From Mariprofundus sp. (GTDB lineage: Bacteria; Pseudomonadota; Zetaproteobacteria; Mariprofundales; Mariprofundaceae): a DNA stretch of 18,484 nucleotides. The position numbers were made by a program, and so were the translations under genes. The stretch covers positions 1 through 18,484 of the forward strand of contig JAUZQH010000181.1 in the NCBI GenBank assembly GCA_030951065.1, read 5' to 3'. Below are positions 1-8,155 of this stretch, one piece after another. The notes beneath the pieces are model-generated. The model had not been told where the DNA came from, searched no databases, and was given only the letters and a program-made list of their open reading frames with translations. The first letter of the stretch is position 1; each line of letters opens with the position of its first letter.

Positions 1-44
1 GGTGTAACCAGCCCGACACCTGTGACGACAACGCGTCTGGTCAT
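1..44 (-). CDS. fabF: 3-oxoacyl-[ACP] synthase II, N-terminal fragment (cut by window edge)
   Basis: Only the first 14 codons are inside the window. They read MTRRVVVTGVGLVT, the typical first strand of KAS II (FabF), the condensing enzyme that elongates acyl-ACP with malonyl-ACP in the cytoplasm. The ATG lies one base after the acpP stop codon, so the two genes are almost fused and fabF is probably translated by coupling; no strong Shine-Dalgarno sequence is visible in the end of acpP. acpP followed by fabF is the standard proteobacterial order, which supports the call despite the short fragment. The catalytic Cys-His-His residues lie outside the window. Confidence 0.85.
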   Translation of the reverse strand, partial: MTRRVVVTGVGLVT

Positions 45-45
45 A

Positions 46-285
46 TTATTCTGCTTTGGCAGCGATATAATCAATGGCGTTCTGAACGCTCTGGATGCCT
101 TCGGCATCTTCGTCCGGAATCTCAACATCGAATTCTTCTTCAAAAGCCATCACAAGCTCTACGGTATCCAGTGAATCAGCACCCAGATCATCTACGAAAG
201 ATGAATCAGGGTTGATTTCACCCTCATCAACATTCAGCTGATCGGATACGATTTTAATAATTTTAGCTTCGATTTCTGCAGACAT
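46..285 (-). CDS. acpP: Acyl carrier protein
   Basis: A 79-residue acidic protein that carries growing acyl chains as thioesters on 4'-phosphopantetheine during fatty acid synthesis. The signature [10 protein letters not shown] is present, with the phosphopantetheine attachment serine at residue 38 in the DSL motif, and helices II-III read as in the E. coli family. The reading frame stays open 16 codons further upstream, but the ATG at 285 is chosen because GGGAGGA lies just before it and because MSAEIEAK is the usual ACP start. It sits between fabG and fabF in the fab operon. The 108-nt gap to fabG is the longest between adjacent genes of this operon and could hold an extra promoter for this highly expressed gene, but no convincing -35/-10 pair was found. 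Confidence 0.97.
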   Translation of the reverse strand: MSAEIEAKIIKIVSDQLNVDEGEINPDSSFVDDLGADSLDTVELVMAFEEEFDVEIPDEDAEGIQSVQNAIDYIAAKAE

Positions 286-393
286 AAGTCCTCCCGAAAT
301 TTTTGTAGGTGCGGCTTCTATCATAAGGCCCATATGCGCACAAGTATGAGACTTTTAAAAACTGAAAAACATACCCCGACAACAAGTCTTCAG

Positions 394-1134
394 TTACATG
401 TACATACCACCGTTGACATGCAGCACTTGCCCGGTGATATACCCGGCTGCATCACTGGCCAGAAAACAAACCGCTGCAGCGATGTCTTCCGGCTGACCCA
501 GACGACCCAGTGGAATCTGGCCGGTCAACCGGGCATGTGCATCTTCACCCATATCGGCAGTCATATCCGTGGCAATAAAACCCGGTGCCACCGCGTTAAC
601 GGTGATGCCGCGCGAACCAATCTCGCGTGCCAGCGAACGGGTCATGGCTTCCACCCCGCCCTTGCTCGCGCAGTAATTCAACTGCCCCGGATTACCCATA
701 GCTGCGACAACAGATGATATATTGATAATACGACCGCCGCGCGCCTTCATCATCGGGCGCAGTGCCGCCTGCATGGCATTGAATACAGACGACAGGTTGG
801 TATCGATTACCGCATCCCACTCCTCGGCTTTCATGCGCATGGAAATATTGTCACGGGTAATACCGGCATTGTTCACCAGCACATCAAGGCGACCGAAATG
901 TTTGGCCGTATCCCTCACAAAACTCTGAATCTGATCACGATCTGAAACATCAACGGCCTGAGCGGTCACTTCCACCCCGCTTGCATCACGAATCTTCCCG
1001 GCTGCCTTATCAATGGTGGTTTGCGTAGTGCCGCAGATTGCCAGGTTATAACCGGCTTCCGCCAATTTACTTGCCACCACAAAACCGATCCCCCGGCTGG
1101 CGCCGGTCACCAATGCTGTTTTCACATCACTCAT
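394..1134 (-). CDS. fabG: 3-oxoacyl-[ACP] reductase
   Basis: A 246-residue short-chain dehydrogenase/reductase that reduces 3-oxoacyl-ACP to (R)-3-hydroxyacyl-ACP with NADPH. The Rossmann motif TGASRGIG is at residues 10-17 and NNAG at 88-91. The catalytic tetrad is visible as Asn113, Ser141, Tyr154 and Lys158 (Y-C-A-S-K). The C-terminal PGFIATDM and ITGQVLHVNGG stretches are typical of FabG rather than other SDRs. The length matches the family (about 244-248). The start is 3 nt after the fabD stop, with a purine-rich GGGGGA upstream, so it is probably translated from the fabD-fabG-acpP mRNA. No anomalies are seen. Confidence 0.97.
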   Translation of the reverse strand: MSDVKTALVTGASRGIGFVVASKLAEAGYNLAICGTTQTTIDKAAGKIRDASGVEVTAQAVDVSDRDQIQSFVRDTAKHFGRLDVLVNNAGITRDNISMRMKAEEWDAVIDTNLSSVFNAMQAALRPMMKARGGRIINISSVVAAMGNPGQLNYCASKGGVEAMTRSLAREIGSRGITVNAVAPGFIATDMTADMGEDAHARLTGQIPLGRLGQPEDIAAAVCFLASDAAGYITGQVLHVNGGMYM

Positions 1135-1137
1135 ATC

Positions 1138-2079
1138 CTATTCCCCCGCTATCCCTGCCAGGCTGATCTCCAGCTGTTCCGGGTTCACACTGCTCCCAAC
1201 AGACATGGCACGCTCGATGCGTTTGACAAGCCCGGACAACACCTTGCCCGGCCCCATTTCCACCGCCTGCGTAATACCGGATGCTGCCAGTTTCTGCACA
1301 GTTTCTGTCCAGCGCACCGGTGAAACAAGTTGTGCCACCAGTGCCGCCCGGATATTCGTTATATCCTGCTCAGGTGTTGCACTCGCATTTCCCCATACCG
1401 GACATGCTGGCATCTGAATATTAATTTCCTGCAACTGAACAGCCATAGCATCAGCGGCAGGCTGCATCAATGGTGTGTGGGACGGTGCACTAACCGCTAA
1501 AGGCAATGCGCGTCTGGCGCCTGCCGCCTTCGCATCCGCCATCATGCGCTCAACCGCCGCTGCATGTCCAGCCACCACAAGCTGACCCGGACAATTATAA
1601 TTGGCTGCCCATACTTTTTCGCGATCCGAGGAAGCGGACGCACACAGTGCTTCCACCACATCATCGGCCAGTCCCAAAATTGCCGCCATACTACCAACAC
1701 CGGCTGGAACCGCCTCGGTCATTGCCCGCCCACGAAAGGCCACCAGCTGAACCGCATCCGTAAAATCGATTGCACCTGCTGCTACCAGAGCAGAATACTC
1801 ACCCAGCGAATGCCCGGCCACCTGTCCGGCTTCCGGACCGCCCAGCTCACGCCACAAACGCAACGTGGCAATCGATGCCGTCAACAATGCCGGCTGCGTG
1901 AATTCCGTTTGCCCCAGTTTTCCATCGGCATCATCACGGATTACCGCCGCCATATCGTAACCCAGCGCATCCGATGCCTCTTCCAGTGTCTGCCTGACAA
2001 CATCAATGCCATCGAAAGCATCCAACATCCCTTTGGACTGGGAGCCCTGTCCGGGAAATAAAAATACAAATTCAGCCAC
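1138..2079 (-). CDS. fabD: Malonyl-CoA:ACP transacylase
   Basis: Transfers malonyl from CoA to ACP to supply the extender unit for FabH and FabF. The protein begins with the conserved FLFPGQGSQ. The nucleophile is in GHSLGE (Ser91 when counted from the GTG start) and the partner histidine in SAPSHTPLM is His201. The GTG at 2079 is preferred (313 residues) because AAAGGTG lies 5 nt upstream of it. An in-frame ATG at 2094 would add five residues (MKGVN) but has no Shine-Dalgarno sequence. It lies between fabH and fabG, with a 71-nt gap after fabH and 3 nt before fabG. The length fits the family (about 310). Confidence 0.95.
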   Translation of the reverse strand: MAEFVFLFPGQGSQSKGMLDAFDGIDVVRQTLEEASDALGYDMAAVIRDDADGKLGQTEFTQPALLTASIATLRLWRELGGPEAGQVAGHSLGEYSALVAAGAIDFTDAVQLVAFRGRAMTEAVPAGVGSMAAILGLADDVVEALCASASSDREKVWAANYNCPGQLVVAGHAAAVERMMADAKAAGARRALPLAVSAPSHTPLMQPAADAMAVQLQEINIQMPACPVWGNASATPEQDITNIRAALVAQLVSPVRWTETVQKLAASGITQAVEMGPGKVLSGLVKRIERAMSVGSSVNPEQLEISLAGIAGE

Positions 2080-2084
2080 GTTTA

Positions 2085-2091
2085 CACCTTT
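2085..2091 (-). promoter_or_regulatory. Ribosome binding site of fabD
   Basis: AAAGGTG on the minus strand, 5 nt before the GTG at 2079. It overlaps the alternative ATG-start codons and so argues for the GTG as the real start of fabD. Confidence 0.6.
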
Positions 2092-2150
2092 CATCGTTAT
2101 TCATAAAAACTCTGAGCACGCTGTAGTAAATGCTTTTGATCGGGATGTTG

Positions 2151-3182
2151 CTATTTTGACCAGCGGAGCAGATTGGCTCCCCAGGCAAAACCACCGGCAA
2201 AGGCTTCCAGCAGAATCAATTGACCCTTCTCAAGGCGACCTGAACGATATAATTCATTCAGTGCCAGCGGCACGCTGGCTGATGATGTATTGCCATGCGA
2301 ACCCACAGTCAGTGCCACACGATCTATATCCATTTTCAGTTTCTTTGCAGTTGCCTGAATGATGCGAATATTAGCCTGATGCGGCACCAGCCAGTCAATA
2401 TCGCTGTCACTCAATTCATATTTGGCCAGAATCTCATTCACCACGCCACCCAGTTTGGCAACAGCAACGCGGAACACCTCATTGCCTTTCATCTCAACCG
2501 CCGCAGTGCCGGCAGAATCAAGGCTGAAATCAGCCGCTTCATGATTCACCTGTTGATGCACATCCGGGCTGGATGGCGGGTGCGGATGCGTCGCCTTCAA
2601 CAAATCGCGATACGTACCATCGGCATGCAGTACAGAGCCAATCAATCCGTTTTCTGCATCAGCTTCGCGCGCTTCCAATATAACGGCACCGGCACCATCA
2701 CCAAACAGAATGCATGTACCGCGGTCAGTCCAGTTAACAATGCGGCTCATCGCTTCCGCCCCAATCAGCAACACGCGCTTGAACATGCCTGCGCGCATCA
2801 TACCTTCAATCTGGGCCAGCCCGTATACAAAACCCGAGCACACCGCCTGAATATCCCAGGCAGGGAAATCCTTTCCACCGAGTTTGGCCTGTACCACCGT
2901 CGCTGTGGCAGGAAAAATAAGATCGGGGGTCGTGGTCGAAACGACCAGCGCATCAATATCATCAATCGTGATGCCGGCATCGGCTAACGCAACTTTGGCC
3001 GCTTCAACAGCCATATCCGATGTCATCTGATCTGCTGCGATAATGTGGCGCTTATGGATGCCGGTACGCTCGACGATCCACGCATCCGTGGTATCCACCA
3101 TCTGTTCCAGCTCGGCATTGGTCAAAACGCGTTCAGGCAAATAGCCGCCAATACCGGTAAGATGAACCGAAGCCAGACTCAT
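2151..3182 (-). CDS. fabH: 3-oxoacyl-[ACP] synthase III
   Basis: KAS III condenses acetyl-CoA (or another short acyl-CoA) with malonyl-ACP to start fatty acid synthesis. The Cys-His-Asn triad is visible: Cys115 in the QAVCSGF stretch, His268 in VPHQAN and Asn298 in GSHGNTS. The N-terminal WIVERTGI arginine region and the C-terminal FAGGFAWG are also conserved. At 343 residues it is longer than the roughly 317-residue E. coli enzyme; the extra sequence is a Pro/His-rich insertion around residues 195-225, before the MKGNEVF strand. The ATG overlaps the plsX stop by four bases (ATGA), so the two genes are translationally coupled. Confidence 0.96.
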   Translation of the reverse strand: MSLASVHLTGIGGYLPERVLTNAELEQMVDTTDAWIVERTGIHKRHIIAADQMTSDMAVEAAKVALADAGITIDDIDALVVSTTTPDLIFPATATVVQAKLGGKDFPAWDIQAVCSGFVYGLAQIEGMMRAGMFKRVLLIGAEAMSRIVNWTDRGTCILFGDGAGAVILEAREADAENGLIGSVLHADGTYRDLLKATHPHPPSSPDVHQQVNHEAADFSLDSAGTAAVEMKGNEVFRVAVAKLGGVVNEILAKYELSDSDIDWLVPHQANIRIIQATAKKLKMDIDRVALTVGSHGNTSSASVPLALNELYRSGRLEKGQLILLEAFAGGFAWGANLLRWSK

Positions 3183-4270
3183 ATCTCCACCAGTTCCTGC
3201 ACTGATTCGGCAATATGATCAGTCAGATTTTCACTGACTTCACGACAGGCGACCGAGACAGCACTGACAAACCCGTCAGCATCTGTGCCGCCATGACTCT
3301 TGACCACAATACCATTCAGACCCAGCAGCGGCGCACCATTATATTTACCCGGATTAACCGTATCCTTAAAACGCCGCAATGCACTGCGTGCCAGCAACGC
3401 ACCTGCCTTGGCCACCACACCCGAAGTCAATTCACGCTTCATACTGTTCGCCAGAAATGTTGCTGTTCCTTCCATGGTTTTCAATGCTACATTGCCAACG
3501 AACCCGTCACAAACCACCACATCCACATCGTTACCGAACAGGTCGGTGCCCTCAACATTGCCGATATAATTCAGCCCTGATTCGGCCAGTTTGGCAGAGG
3601 TCAATTTGATGACATCGGTACCCTTGATATCTTCACTACCGATATTGAGCAGTCCGATACGTGGACTCTGCACACCCTCGGCAGCCTGCATGTAACAGGA
3701 GCCCATAATCGCAAACTGCACCAGATGATCGGAATTACACTCGGTATTAGCTCCGGCATCGAGCATCAGTGTGCGTCCCCCGTTCACAGCGGGAATCATC
3801 GATGCAATCGCAGGGCGATCAATACCGGGCAGTGTTTTCAGAATTACTTTTGAGATCGCCATCAAGGCGCCTGTATTGCCTGCACTCACCAGCGCATCCC
3901 ATTCATTGTCACGCACCAGACGCGCACCGACATGAATGGAAGAATCTTTTTTACGCCGCAAGGCATGCGAGGGAGAATCGCACATACCGACCACATCAGT
4001 CGCCGACACCAGTGAGACCCGATCAACAATATTGCGCTGCTGCAACAATGGCCTGAGAACATCTGCCTGCCCGATAATACCAAACGTTAATGGATCAGAA
4101 AAACGATTTAAAAAACCGGCTGAAAGTACAGCTTCAAGCGCATCCAGAACCATGCCGGGCGCATGATCACCGCCGTGCCCATCTATCAAAATACGAATAT
4201 TTCGACCAACGCCCTGCCGGCTGCTGCCGGTATTTTGATCCGGCTCAGACAATGGAATGACTGTTCTCAC
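3179..4270 (-). CDS. plsX: Phosphate acyltransferase PlsX
   Basis: Converts acyl-ACP and phosphate to acyl-phosphate, the acyl donor used by PlsY in phospholipid synthesis. The family signature IDGHGGDHAPG occurs at about residues 29-39 (usual form DxMGGDxxP), followed by SHALRRKKDSS, SAGNTGALM, LDAGANTECN and CDGFVGNVALK, all in the usual order. The start is uncertain: the GTG at 4270 gives 363 residues with an N-terminal extension of about 22 residues before the conserved core, and an in-frame stop lies three codons upstream of it. No good Shine-Dalgarno sequence or in-frame ATG is visible nearby. It lies 16 nt after rpmF and overlaps fabH by ATGA. Confidence 0.95.
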   Translation of the reverse strand: MRTVIPLSEPDQNTGSSRQGVGRNIRILIDGHGGDHAPGMVLDALEAVLSAGFLNRFSDPLTFGIIGQADVLRPLLQQRNIVDRVSLVSATDVVGMCDSPSHALRRKKDSSIHVGARLVRDNEWDALVSAGNTGALMAISKVILKTLPGIDRPAIASMIPAVNGGRTLMLDAGANTECNSDHLVQFAIMGSCYMQAAEGVQSPRIGLLNIGSEDIKGTDVIKLTSAKLAESGLNYIGNVEGTDLFGNDVDVVVCDGFVGNVALKTMEGTATFLANSMKRELTSGVVAKAGALLARSALRRFKDTVNPGKYNGAPLLGLNGIVVKSHGGTDADGFVSAVSVACREVSENLTDHIAESVQELVEI

Positions 4271-4286
4271 CGGCAGTCATAACTGA

Positions 4287-4469
4287 TTAATCTTCGTTTG
4301 AAGCTTTTACTTCACGGCCCTTGTAGGTGCCGCAATGTGGACAGGCATGATGCGGACGCATCATTTCACCGCATTCAGGGCATTCGGACATACCCGCAGG
4401 CACAATCCGATCATGCGACCGGCGCATATTTCGCTTGGATGTGCTCGTTTTTCTCTTTGGAACTGCCAT
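4287..4469 (-). CDS. rpmF: 50S ribosomal protein L32
   Basis: A 60-residue basic protein beginning [20 protein letters not shown], the standard L32 N-terminus. Four cysteines at 30, 33, 43 and 46 (two C-x2-C pairs) show it is the zinc-binding form, not the zinc-free paralogue used under zinc starvation. TAGGAGAG lies about 5 nt before the ATG. The position between yceD and plsX is conserved across Proteobacteria. The 101-nt gap to yceD holds no gene and no clear hairpin. Confidence 0.98.
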   Translation of the reverse strand: MAVPKRKTSTSKRNMRRSHDRIVPAGMSECPECGEMMRPHHACPHCGTYKGREVKASNED

Positions 4470-4570
4470 TCTACTCTCCTACAACAAAACTCTGTTAACC
4501 GAACTTTCGATGACTTCGTAAAACTCATCATCGCACCTGATGAACAGGCTTCTTACGATACCATCAACTA

Positions 4571-5104
4571 TTAATCACCCAGCTTCAAATCACGCAAGGC
4601 AGCAAAAGGATGATCACTGTTATCCTGTGCGCACTGGCATGGTTCCCTGTTCAGATCGACACCACAACCCTGACACAGACCCTGGCATGAATCACTGCAA
4701 ATCACATCGGCTTTCCATGCCAGCCAGATATCTTCGCGCAGCAGGTCAAGCAGATTAATCTCACCGGGTGGTGCCACATACTCACATACACTCTCGGACT
4801 CTGCTTGTTGCGGCTCGTCACCAAGCTGAAACTCCCATGCCGATTGCCCTTCAGCCTGCCAGTCAAATTCTGCATTGCAACGACTGCATTGGCGCCTGAT
4901 CAATCCATGCCATTGCCCGCACAACCGGTACACATCACCAACATGTTCAAGTTCAGCCCGCCAGTGCACATCAGAGACCAAATCAGACAAGGCTCGCACA
5001 GAACCAGTTTCCTGATCCTGCAATAATACCCCGGAGACATCCGTATCCCACTGCCTGCCGGTTGCCGCAAGGTTCTGCAATGTCACAAGCCAGTGCCGCT
5101 GCAT
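4571..5104 (-). CDS. yceD: YceD/DUF177 family metal-binding protein
   Basis: A 177-residue protein of the DUF177 family, which nearly always precedes rpmF; family members have been linked to 23S rRNA maturation, but the biochemical role is not settled. Visible features are a C-S-R-C pair at residues 73-76, an acidic middle section, the helix NLLDLLREDIWLAW, and a cysteine-rich segment (C136, C140, C144, C147, C156, C158) consistent with a zinc site. The C-terminus carries the family's HPFAAL motif. The ATG has GGAGGT upstream and is the first gene of the fab operon, about 26 nt downstream of the predicted transcription start. Confidence 0.9.
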   Translation of the reverse strand: MQRHWLVTLQNLAATGRQWDTDVSGVLLQDQETGSVRALSDLVSDVHWRAELEHVGDVYRLCGQWHGLIRRQCSRCNAEFDWQAEGQSAWEFQLGDEPQQAESESVCEYVAPPGEINLLDLLREDIWLAWKADVICSDSCQGLCQGCGVDLNREPCQCAQDNSDHPFAALRDLKLGD

Positions 5105-5136
5105 GCCAACCTCCAGGCGATTAAAAACAGGCGCGC

Positions 5137-5164
5137 ATTATCAATAATGCCAGTAACCGGTCAA
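5137..5164 (-). promoter_or_regulatory. Sigma70-type promoter of the yceD-rpmF-fab operon
   Basis: On the minus strand TTGACC (5164-5159) and GATAAT (5142-5137) are separated by 16 nt. Each hexamer matches the consensus at five of six positions. The predicted start near 5130 gives a leader of about 26 nt before the yceD ATG. The gap between uspE and this promoter (5165-5341) shows no gene; its only clear structure is the palindrome at 5257-5268. Confidence 0.7.
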
Positions 5165-5256
5165 GCCTTGCCTGATCGGTACGATGCACTGCTCCCGCCC
5201 CTGAAAAGAAACCTTGTTGTGACGATTCTCATCCACACTGTGTTCTTCAGAGCATA

Positions 5257-5268
5257 TTCACATGTGAA
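5257..5268. promoter_or_regulatory. Perfect 12-bp palindrome upstream of the fab promoter
   Basis: TTCACATGTGAA is a perfect 12-bp palindrome about 90 bp upstream of the -35 hexamer at 5159-5164, between the uspE 3' end and the fab promoter. It could be a dimeric repressor or activator site; the factor is unknown. It does not match the FadR or CRP consensus closely. Chance occurrence is possible. Confidence 0.25.
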
Positions 5269-5341
5269 CAGGCCTCATCCTTACAATGCGGGACGGCCCT
5301 ATATACCCCCCGAATTAACCATATATGTCGCTGTAACCAGC

Positions 5342-6298
5342 TTAACCCTCTTCCAGGCTCACCGGTGTGACGAAACCTTCCGGCTTGATCGTGAGCACAG
5401 AACAATTCACCTCACTGAGTACTTTTTCCGCCGTGTTGCCGATGAAAAAACCCGCCACGCCGGTGCGGCAAACGGTACCCATCACCAGCAGATCAATCTT
5501 GTAACCTTTTGCCAGTTTTATGATGGCCTTGGAGGGATCATCATCTCTCGGCAGATGCCTGCGGGCAAAAAGGCGCTTCAGATTAACACCCGCCAATAGA
5601 CTATTGAGTCCAGCAGCATATTCCCGTTTCGTTTGTTGGCGCAAATTGCGGATTGATTCCTCACTCAGTCCACCGCGCCCTCCCATATACCCTTCTGCGA
5701 ATACTGACCACGCTTGAACTACATGGAATTCGCTATTGTCCATCTGTGCCAGAGAACTGGCCAGTTGTATAATCAATGGATTGAGTGACTGCCGTTCAGA
5801 GTCGGGAAAATCACCTGTGGCATCGACAGCAGCTAAAATCCGCTTATATTTTTCATACCTTGCGGGTTTGACCACCCAAACCGGACAGGGGCATTTACGC
5901 ATCAGATGCATGGAAGTGCTGCCGAATAACCGCTCCTTAATACCGCCCACTCCCTCTGCTGCCAAAATTACCAGATCATGTTTGTCACGCAGCACCTGAC
6001 GGACAATCTCCAGAAACGGCGTTCCGGTCACCACCAGTGATCTGACCTCAACGCCTCGCTGGTTAATCTCTACGGCAAAAGCATCGGCCTTTTCGGTACA
6101 ATCAGCGATTACCTTTTCAAAAAGCTCCCGAGGCGGCATAACAGTAATTGCCATGTGTTCCGCAGGAAGCTCCTTAACCACGTGAATGACTGTCAGACAC
6201 GCCTTGTTTTGCTTGGCCAGCAACACAGCGCGATCCACTGCCATCTGCTGCTTTGCATTGAAATCAGCGACTAGAAGAATATTCTTAAATCGTTTCAT
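5342..6298 (-). CDS. UspE-like tandem universal stress protein
   Basis: A 318-residue cytoplasmic protein with two Usp (UspA-fold) domains, about 1-148 and 152-308. Domain 1 has the nucleotide-loop pattern G-x9-GS (VGGIKERLF between the glycine and GS), with alanine in place of the first glycine. Domain 2 reads [21 protein letters not shown], close to the UspE type, with cysteine where the second loop glycine is usual. The frame is open 49 codons upstream, but that stretch is the inserted hairpin element. The ATG at 6298 is chosen because of the Usp start [12 protein letters not shown] and the TAGGAGA Shine-Dalgarno sequence. It follows the antiporter gene; Usp proteins often accompany CPA2 antiporters. 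Confidence 0.92.
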   Translation of the reverse strand: MKRFKNILLVADFNAKQQMAVDRAVLLAKQNKACLTVIHVVKELPAEHMAITVMPPRELFEKVIADCTEKADAFAVEINQRGVEVRSLVVTGTPFLEIVRQVLRDKHDLVILAAEGVGGIKERLFGSTSMHLMRKCPCPVWVVKPARYEKYKRILAAVDATGDFPDSERQSLNPLIIQLASSLAQMDNSEFHVVQAWSVFAEGYMGGRGGLSEESIRNLRQQTKREYAAGLNSLLAGVNLKRLFARRHLPRDDDPSKAIIKLAKGYKIDLLVMGTVCRTGVAGFFIGNTAEKVLSEVNCSVLTIKPEGFVTPVSLEEG

Positions 6299-6302
6299 GT
6301 TA

Positions 6303-6309
6303 TCTCCTA
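6303..6309 (-). promoter_or_regulatory. Ribosome binding site of uspE-like gene, overlapping the element's target duplication
   Basis: TAGGAGA on the minus strand ends 4 nt before the ATG at 6298. Its first three bases belong to the TTAG (CTAA on plus) copy that flanks the inserted element, so the duplication preserved this site. Confidence 0.7.
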
Positions 6310-6310
6310 A

Positions 6311-6460
6311 GGAAGCGCTGATTAAATCAGTGTTTCCGTGCAGGCCATGGACGGCCTGCCAAATCAGGCGCGTAAGTGCCTGATTTGTAAGCGATGGCAA
6401 AACCACGCTTTTGCCTGAGCGGACTGATTTTTGCCAAGATGGCAATAAATCAGCATCTCC
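6311..6460. mobile_element. 150-bp MITE/REP-like hairpin element with CTAA flanking repeats
   Basis: The element ends in related inverted repeats: GGAAGCGCTGATTAA on the left and, read inward from the right, GGAGATGCTGATTTA (11 of 15 identical). It is flanked by direct CTAA copies at 6307-6310 and 6461-6464. Inside is a run of hairpins: CTGATT/AATCAG (6318-6330), GCAGGCC/GGCCTGC (6340-6359), AAATCAGGC/GCCTGATTT (6361-6386), GGCAAAA/TTTTGCC (6396-6415) and CTGATTTTTGCCA/TGGCAATAAATCAG (6424-6453). It has no transposase. The YTAR-type 4-bp duplication resembles that of IS5-group insertion sequences, suggesting a non-autonomous derivative; that parentage is inferred. A related partial copy is at 18391-18455. 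Confidence 0.75.
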
Positions 6461-8149
6461 CTAACGATCGTTAGATCCGCTCTCACCAAACAGGTTGTCA
6501 ACGGCCTCTGCAGCCGCATCGGCATATGGGATCAATACCCGGTCGGCACCGGCTTGCTGCAACAATCCGGCATCACGGGTGGAGTGGGCAGTCACCGCCA
6601 CCTGCCCACTATATCCATGATTGCGCAGGCCATGCAGGAGGGCAAGATTGACGGGCACCTCGCGCAAGCTGCTCAAAACCCATGCGGCCTGCATGAGCGG
6701 CAGGGTGGCGAGAAATTCAGGATCTTCGGCATCGCCGAAACAAACTGCGTAGCCATCCTCCTCATGTCGGCGCACCAGATCGGGATCGAAATCCACACTG
6801 AGCACCCGGTGGCCTCGCAAATGAAGCTCTCGGGCAATCCCGGCACCGAATCGTCCTAAACCGAACAGAATGACCTCGACTCCGTTCTCTTCTGTAGTCA
6901 TATCTCCAACTACTTCCCGATGCACCCCTTTACGCTCAAACACAGCTAGCCATTGGGCAAGTCGTGCGTAGAGAAGATGGGAATACAGAATCATATAAGT
7001 GGAGACGCTGATGGTGATCAACCCCACCAGAGTGATGAGCCCCATAGTGTCAGCATCAATATGCCCCAGACTCAGGCCCAACGCCCCCAGGATCAGAGAA
7101 AATTCGCTAATCTGAGCTACTGTCAGACCAGCCAGAAACCCAGTGCGCTTTCGGTAACCCATAAACCCCAATATGCTCATCACGATCAACGGATTTCCGA
7201 TAAGCACAAACAACGATAGAATAATGGCTGGCCCCGCTTGTGCGCCGAGCGTTGTTAGATCCAGGCCGGCACCCAGATCGATAAAGAAAAACAGCAGCAG
7301 AAAATCGCGCAGGCTCACTAAACGTGAGCCGATAGCCTCGCGGTAGGGCGTAGAGGCCAATGATACACCGGCAAGAAAGGCACCCACCTCCTTGCTGAAT
7401 CCCAGATGCGCGCCCACCGCCCCCAAAGCCACAGCCCATGCGATGGCGAACAGCACCAGTAACTCGGGCGATTTTGCCAATTGGTGCAACAGTGGCGTTA
7501 ATACATAGCGCATCAACAGGCCGATACAGGCAATGAACAGCCCACCTTTGATCAATACTGTGATCGCCTCCCAGCCCAGGCTGGCGGTTTCGCTGGACTC
7601 ACTGGCATGGCCCAGCGCGGTCAGGCCGATCATCACCAGCACCACCACGATATCCTGAACGATAAGGAAGCCGATGGCGATGCGCCCATGCAGCGCGTCC
7701 ACCTCACGCTTGTCGGACAGCAGTTTGACGATGATGATGGTGCTTGAGAAGGTCAGCGCCACTGCCACATAGATGGCCATTACAGGTGTCATCCCCAAGG
7801 AAAGGGCAATAAAATAGCCTACCACGGAAGTGAAAAAGACCTGCCCCAATCCGGTAGCCAGCGCCACCAGCCCCATGCTGCGAATGATGTGCAGATCCAG
7901 TTTGAGCCCCACGACGAACAACAACAGTGCAATACCGAGCTTGGCCAGCAGGTCGACCTGGTCGTTTGCCGACACCCAGCCAAGTACCGATGGCCCTGCT
8001 AGAATACCTACCGCAATGAAGGCTACGATCAGCGGCTGGCGCAGCCGCACACCAATGGCGCCGATAACGGCCGCCATCAACAGTAATACCGCCATTTCAG
8101 TAAAAACATCACTAAATACAGGAGTCATGGTACCCGCCACCTCACCCAT
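6461..8149 (-). CDS. CPA2-family cation:proton antiporter with TrkA-N domain (KefB/YbaL-like)
   Basis: A 562-residue inner-membrane protein. Residues 10-400 form about a dozen hydrophobic helices of the Na+/H+ exchanger fold, with FSSTIIIVKLLSDKRE (134-149), the GFLIVQD motif ending at Asp166, and GAFLAGVSLA (256-265). Residues 423-550 form a Rossmann RCK/TrkA-N domain with GLGRFG at 430-435 and an acidic Asp453 at the end of strand 2, consistent with NAD(H) or nucleotide control. It likely exchanges K+ or Na+ for protons; the ion cannot be told from sequence. The start is either 8149 or the ATG at 8128; both have AGGT-type sites. The stop TAG lies inside one flanking CTAA repeat of the hairpin element and inside the palindrome CTAACGATCGTTAG. 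Confidence 0.92.
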   Translation of the reverse strand: MGEVAGTMTPVFSDVFTEMAVLLLMAAVIGAIGVRLRQPLIVAFIAVGILAGPSVLGWVSANDQVDLLAKLGIALLLFVVGLKLDLHIIRSMGLVALATGLGQVFFTSVVGYFIALSLGMTPVMAIYVAVALTFSSTIIIVKLLSDKREVDALHGRIAIGFLIVQDIVVVLVMIGLTALGHASESSETASLGWEAITVLIKGGLFIACIGLLMRYVLTPLLHQLAKSPELLVLFAIAWAVALGAVGAHLGFSKEVGAFLAGVSLASTPYREAIGSRLVSLRDFLLLFFFIDLGAGLDLTTLGAQAGPAIILSLFVLIGNPLIVMSILGFMGYRKRTGFLAGLTVAQISEFSLILGALGLSLGHIDADTMGLITLVGLITISVSTYMILYSHLLYARLAQWLAVFERKGVHREVVGDMTTEENGVEVILFGLGRFGAGIARELHLRGHRVLSVDFDPDLVRRHEEDGYAVCFGDAEDPEFLATLPLMQAAWVLSSLREVPVNLALLHGLRNHGYSGQVAVTAHSTRDAGLLQQAGADRVLIPYADAAAEAVDNLFGESGSNDR

Positions 8150-8155
8150 GGTTTG

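Noticed and set aside
5093..5599. Plus-strand 168-codon open frame across the fab promoter and the end of uspE
   Set aside because: It crosses a strong opposing promoter and runs antisense to conserved Usp sequence; no protein family features.
6299..6445. N-terminal extension of the Usp protein from an ATG at 6445
   Set aside because: The extension is translated from the inserted hairpin element; the Usp fold and a good ribosome site start at 6298.
6311..6460. CRISPR array or tRNA cluster as an explanation for the repeated hairpins
   Set aside because: There are no regularly spaced direct repeats with unique spacers and no cloverleaf; flanking CTAA copies and inverted ends fit a mobile element better.
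7107..7439. Minus-strand 110-codon open frame inside the antiporter gene
   Set aside because: It is in another frame of a clearly conserved membrane protein and has Gly/Ser-rich shadow composition.
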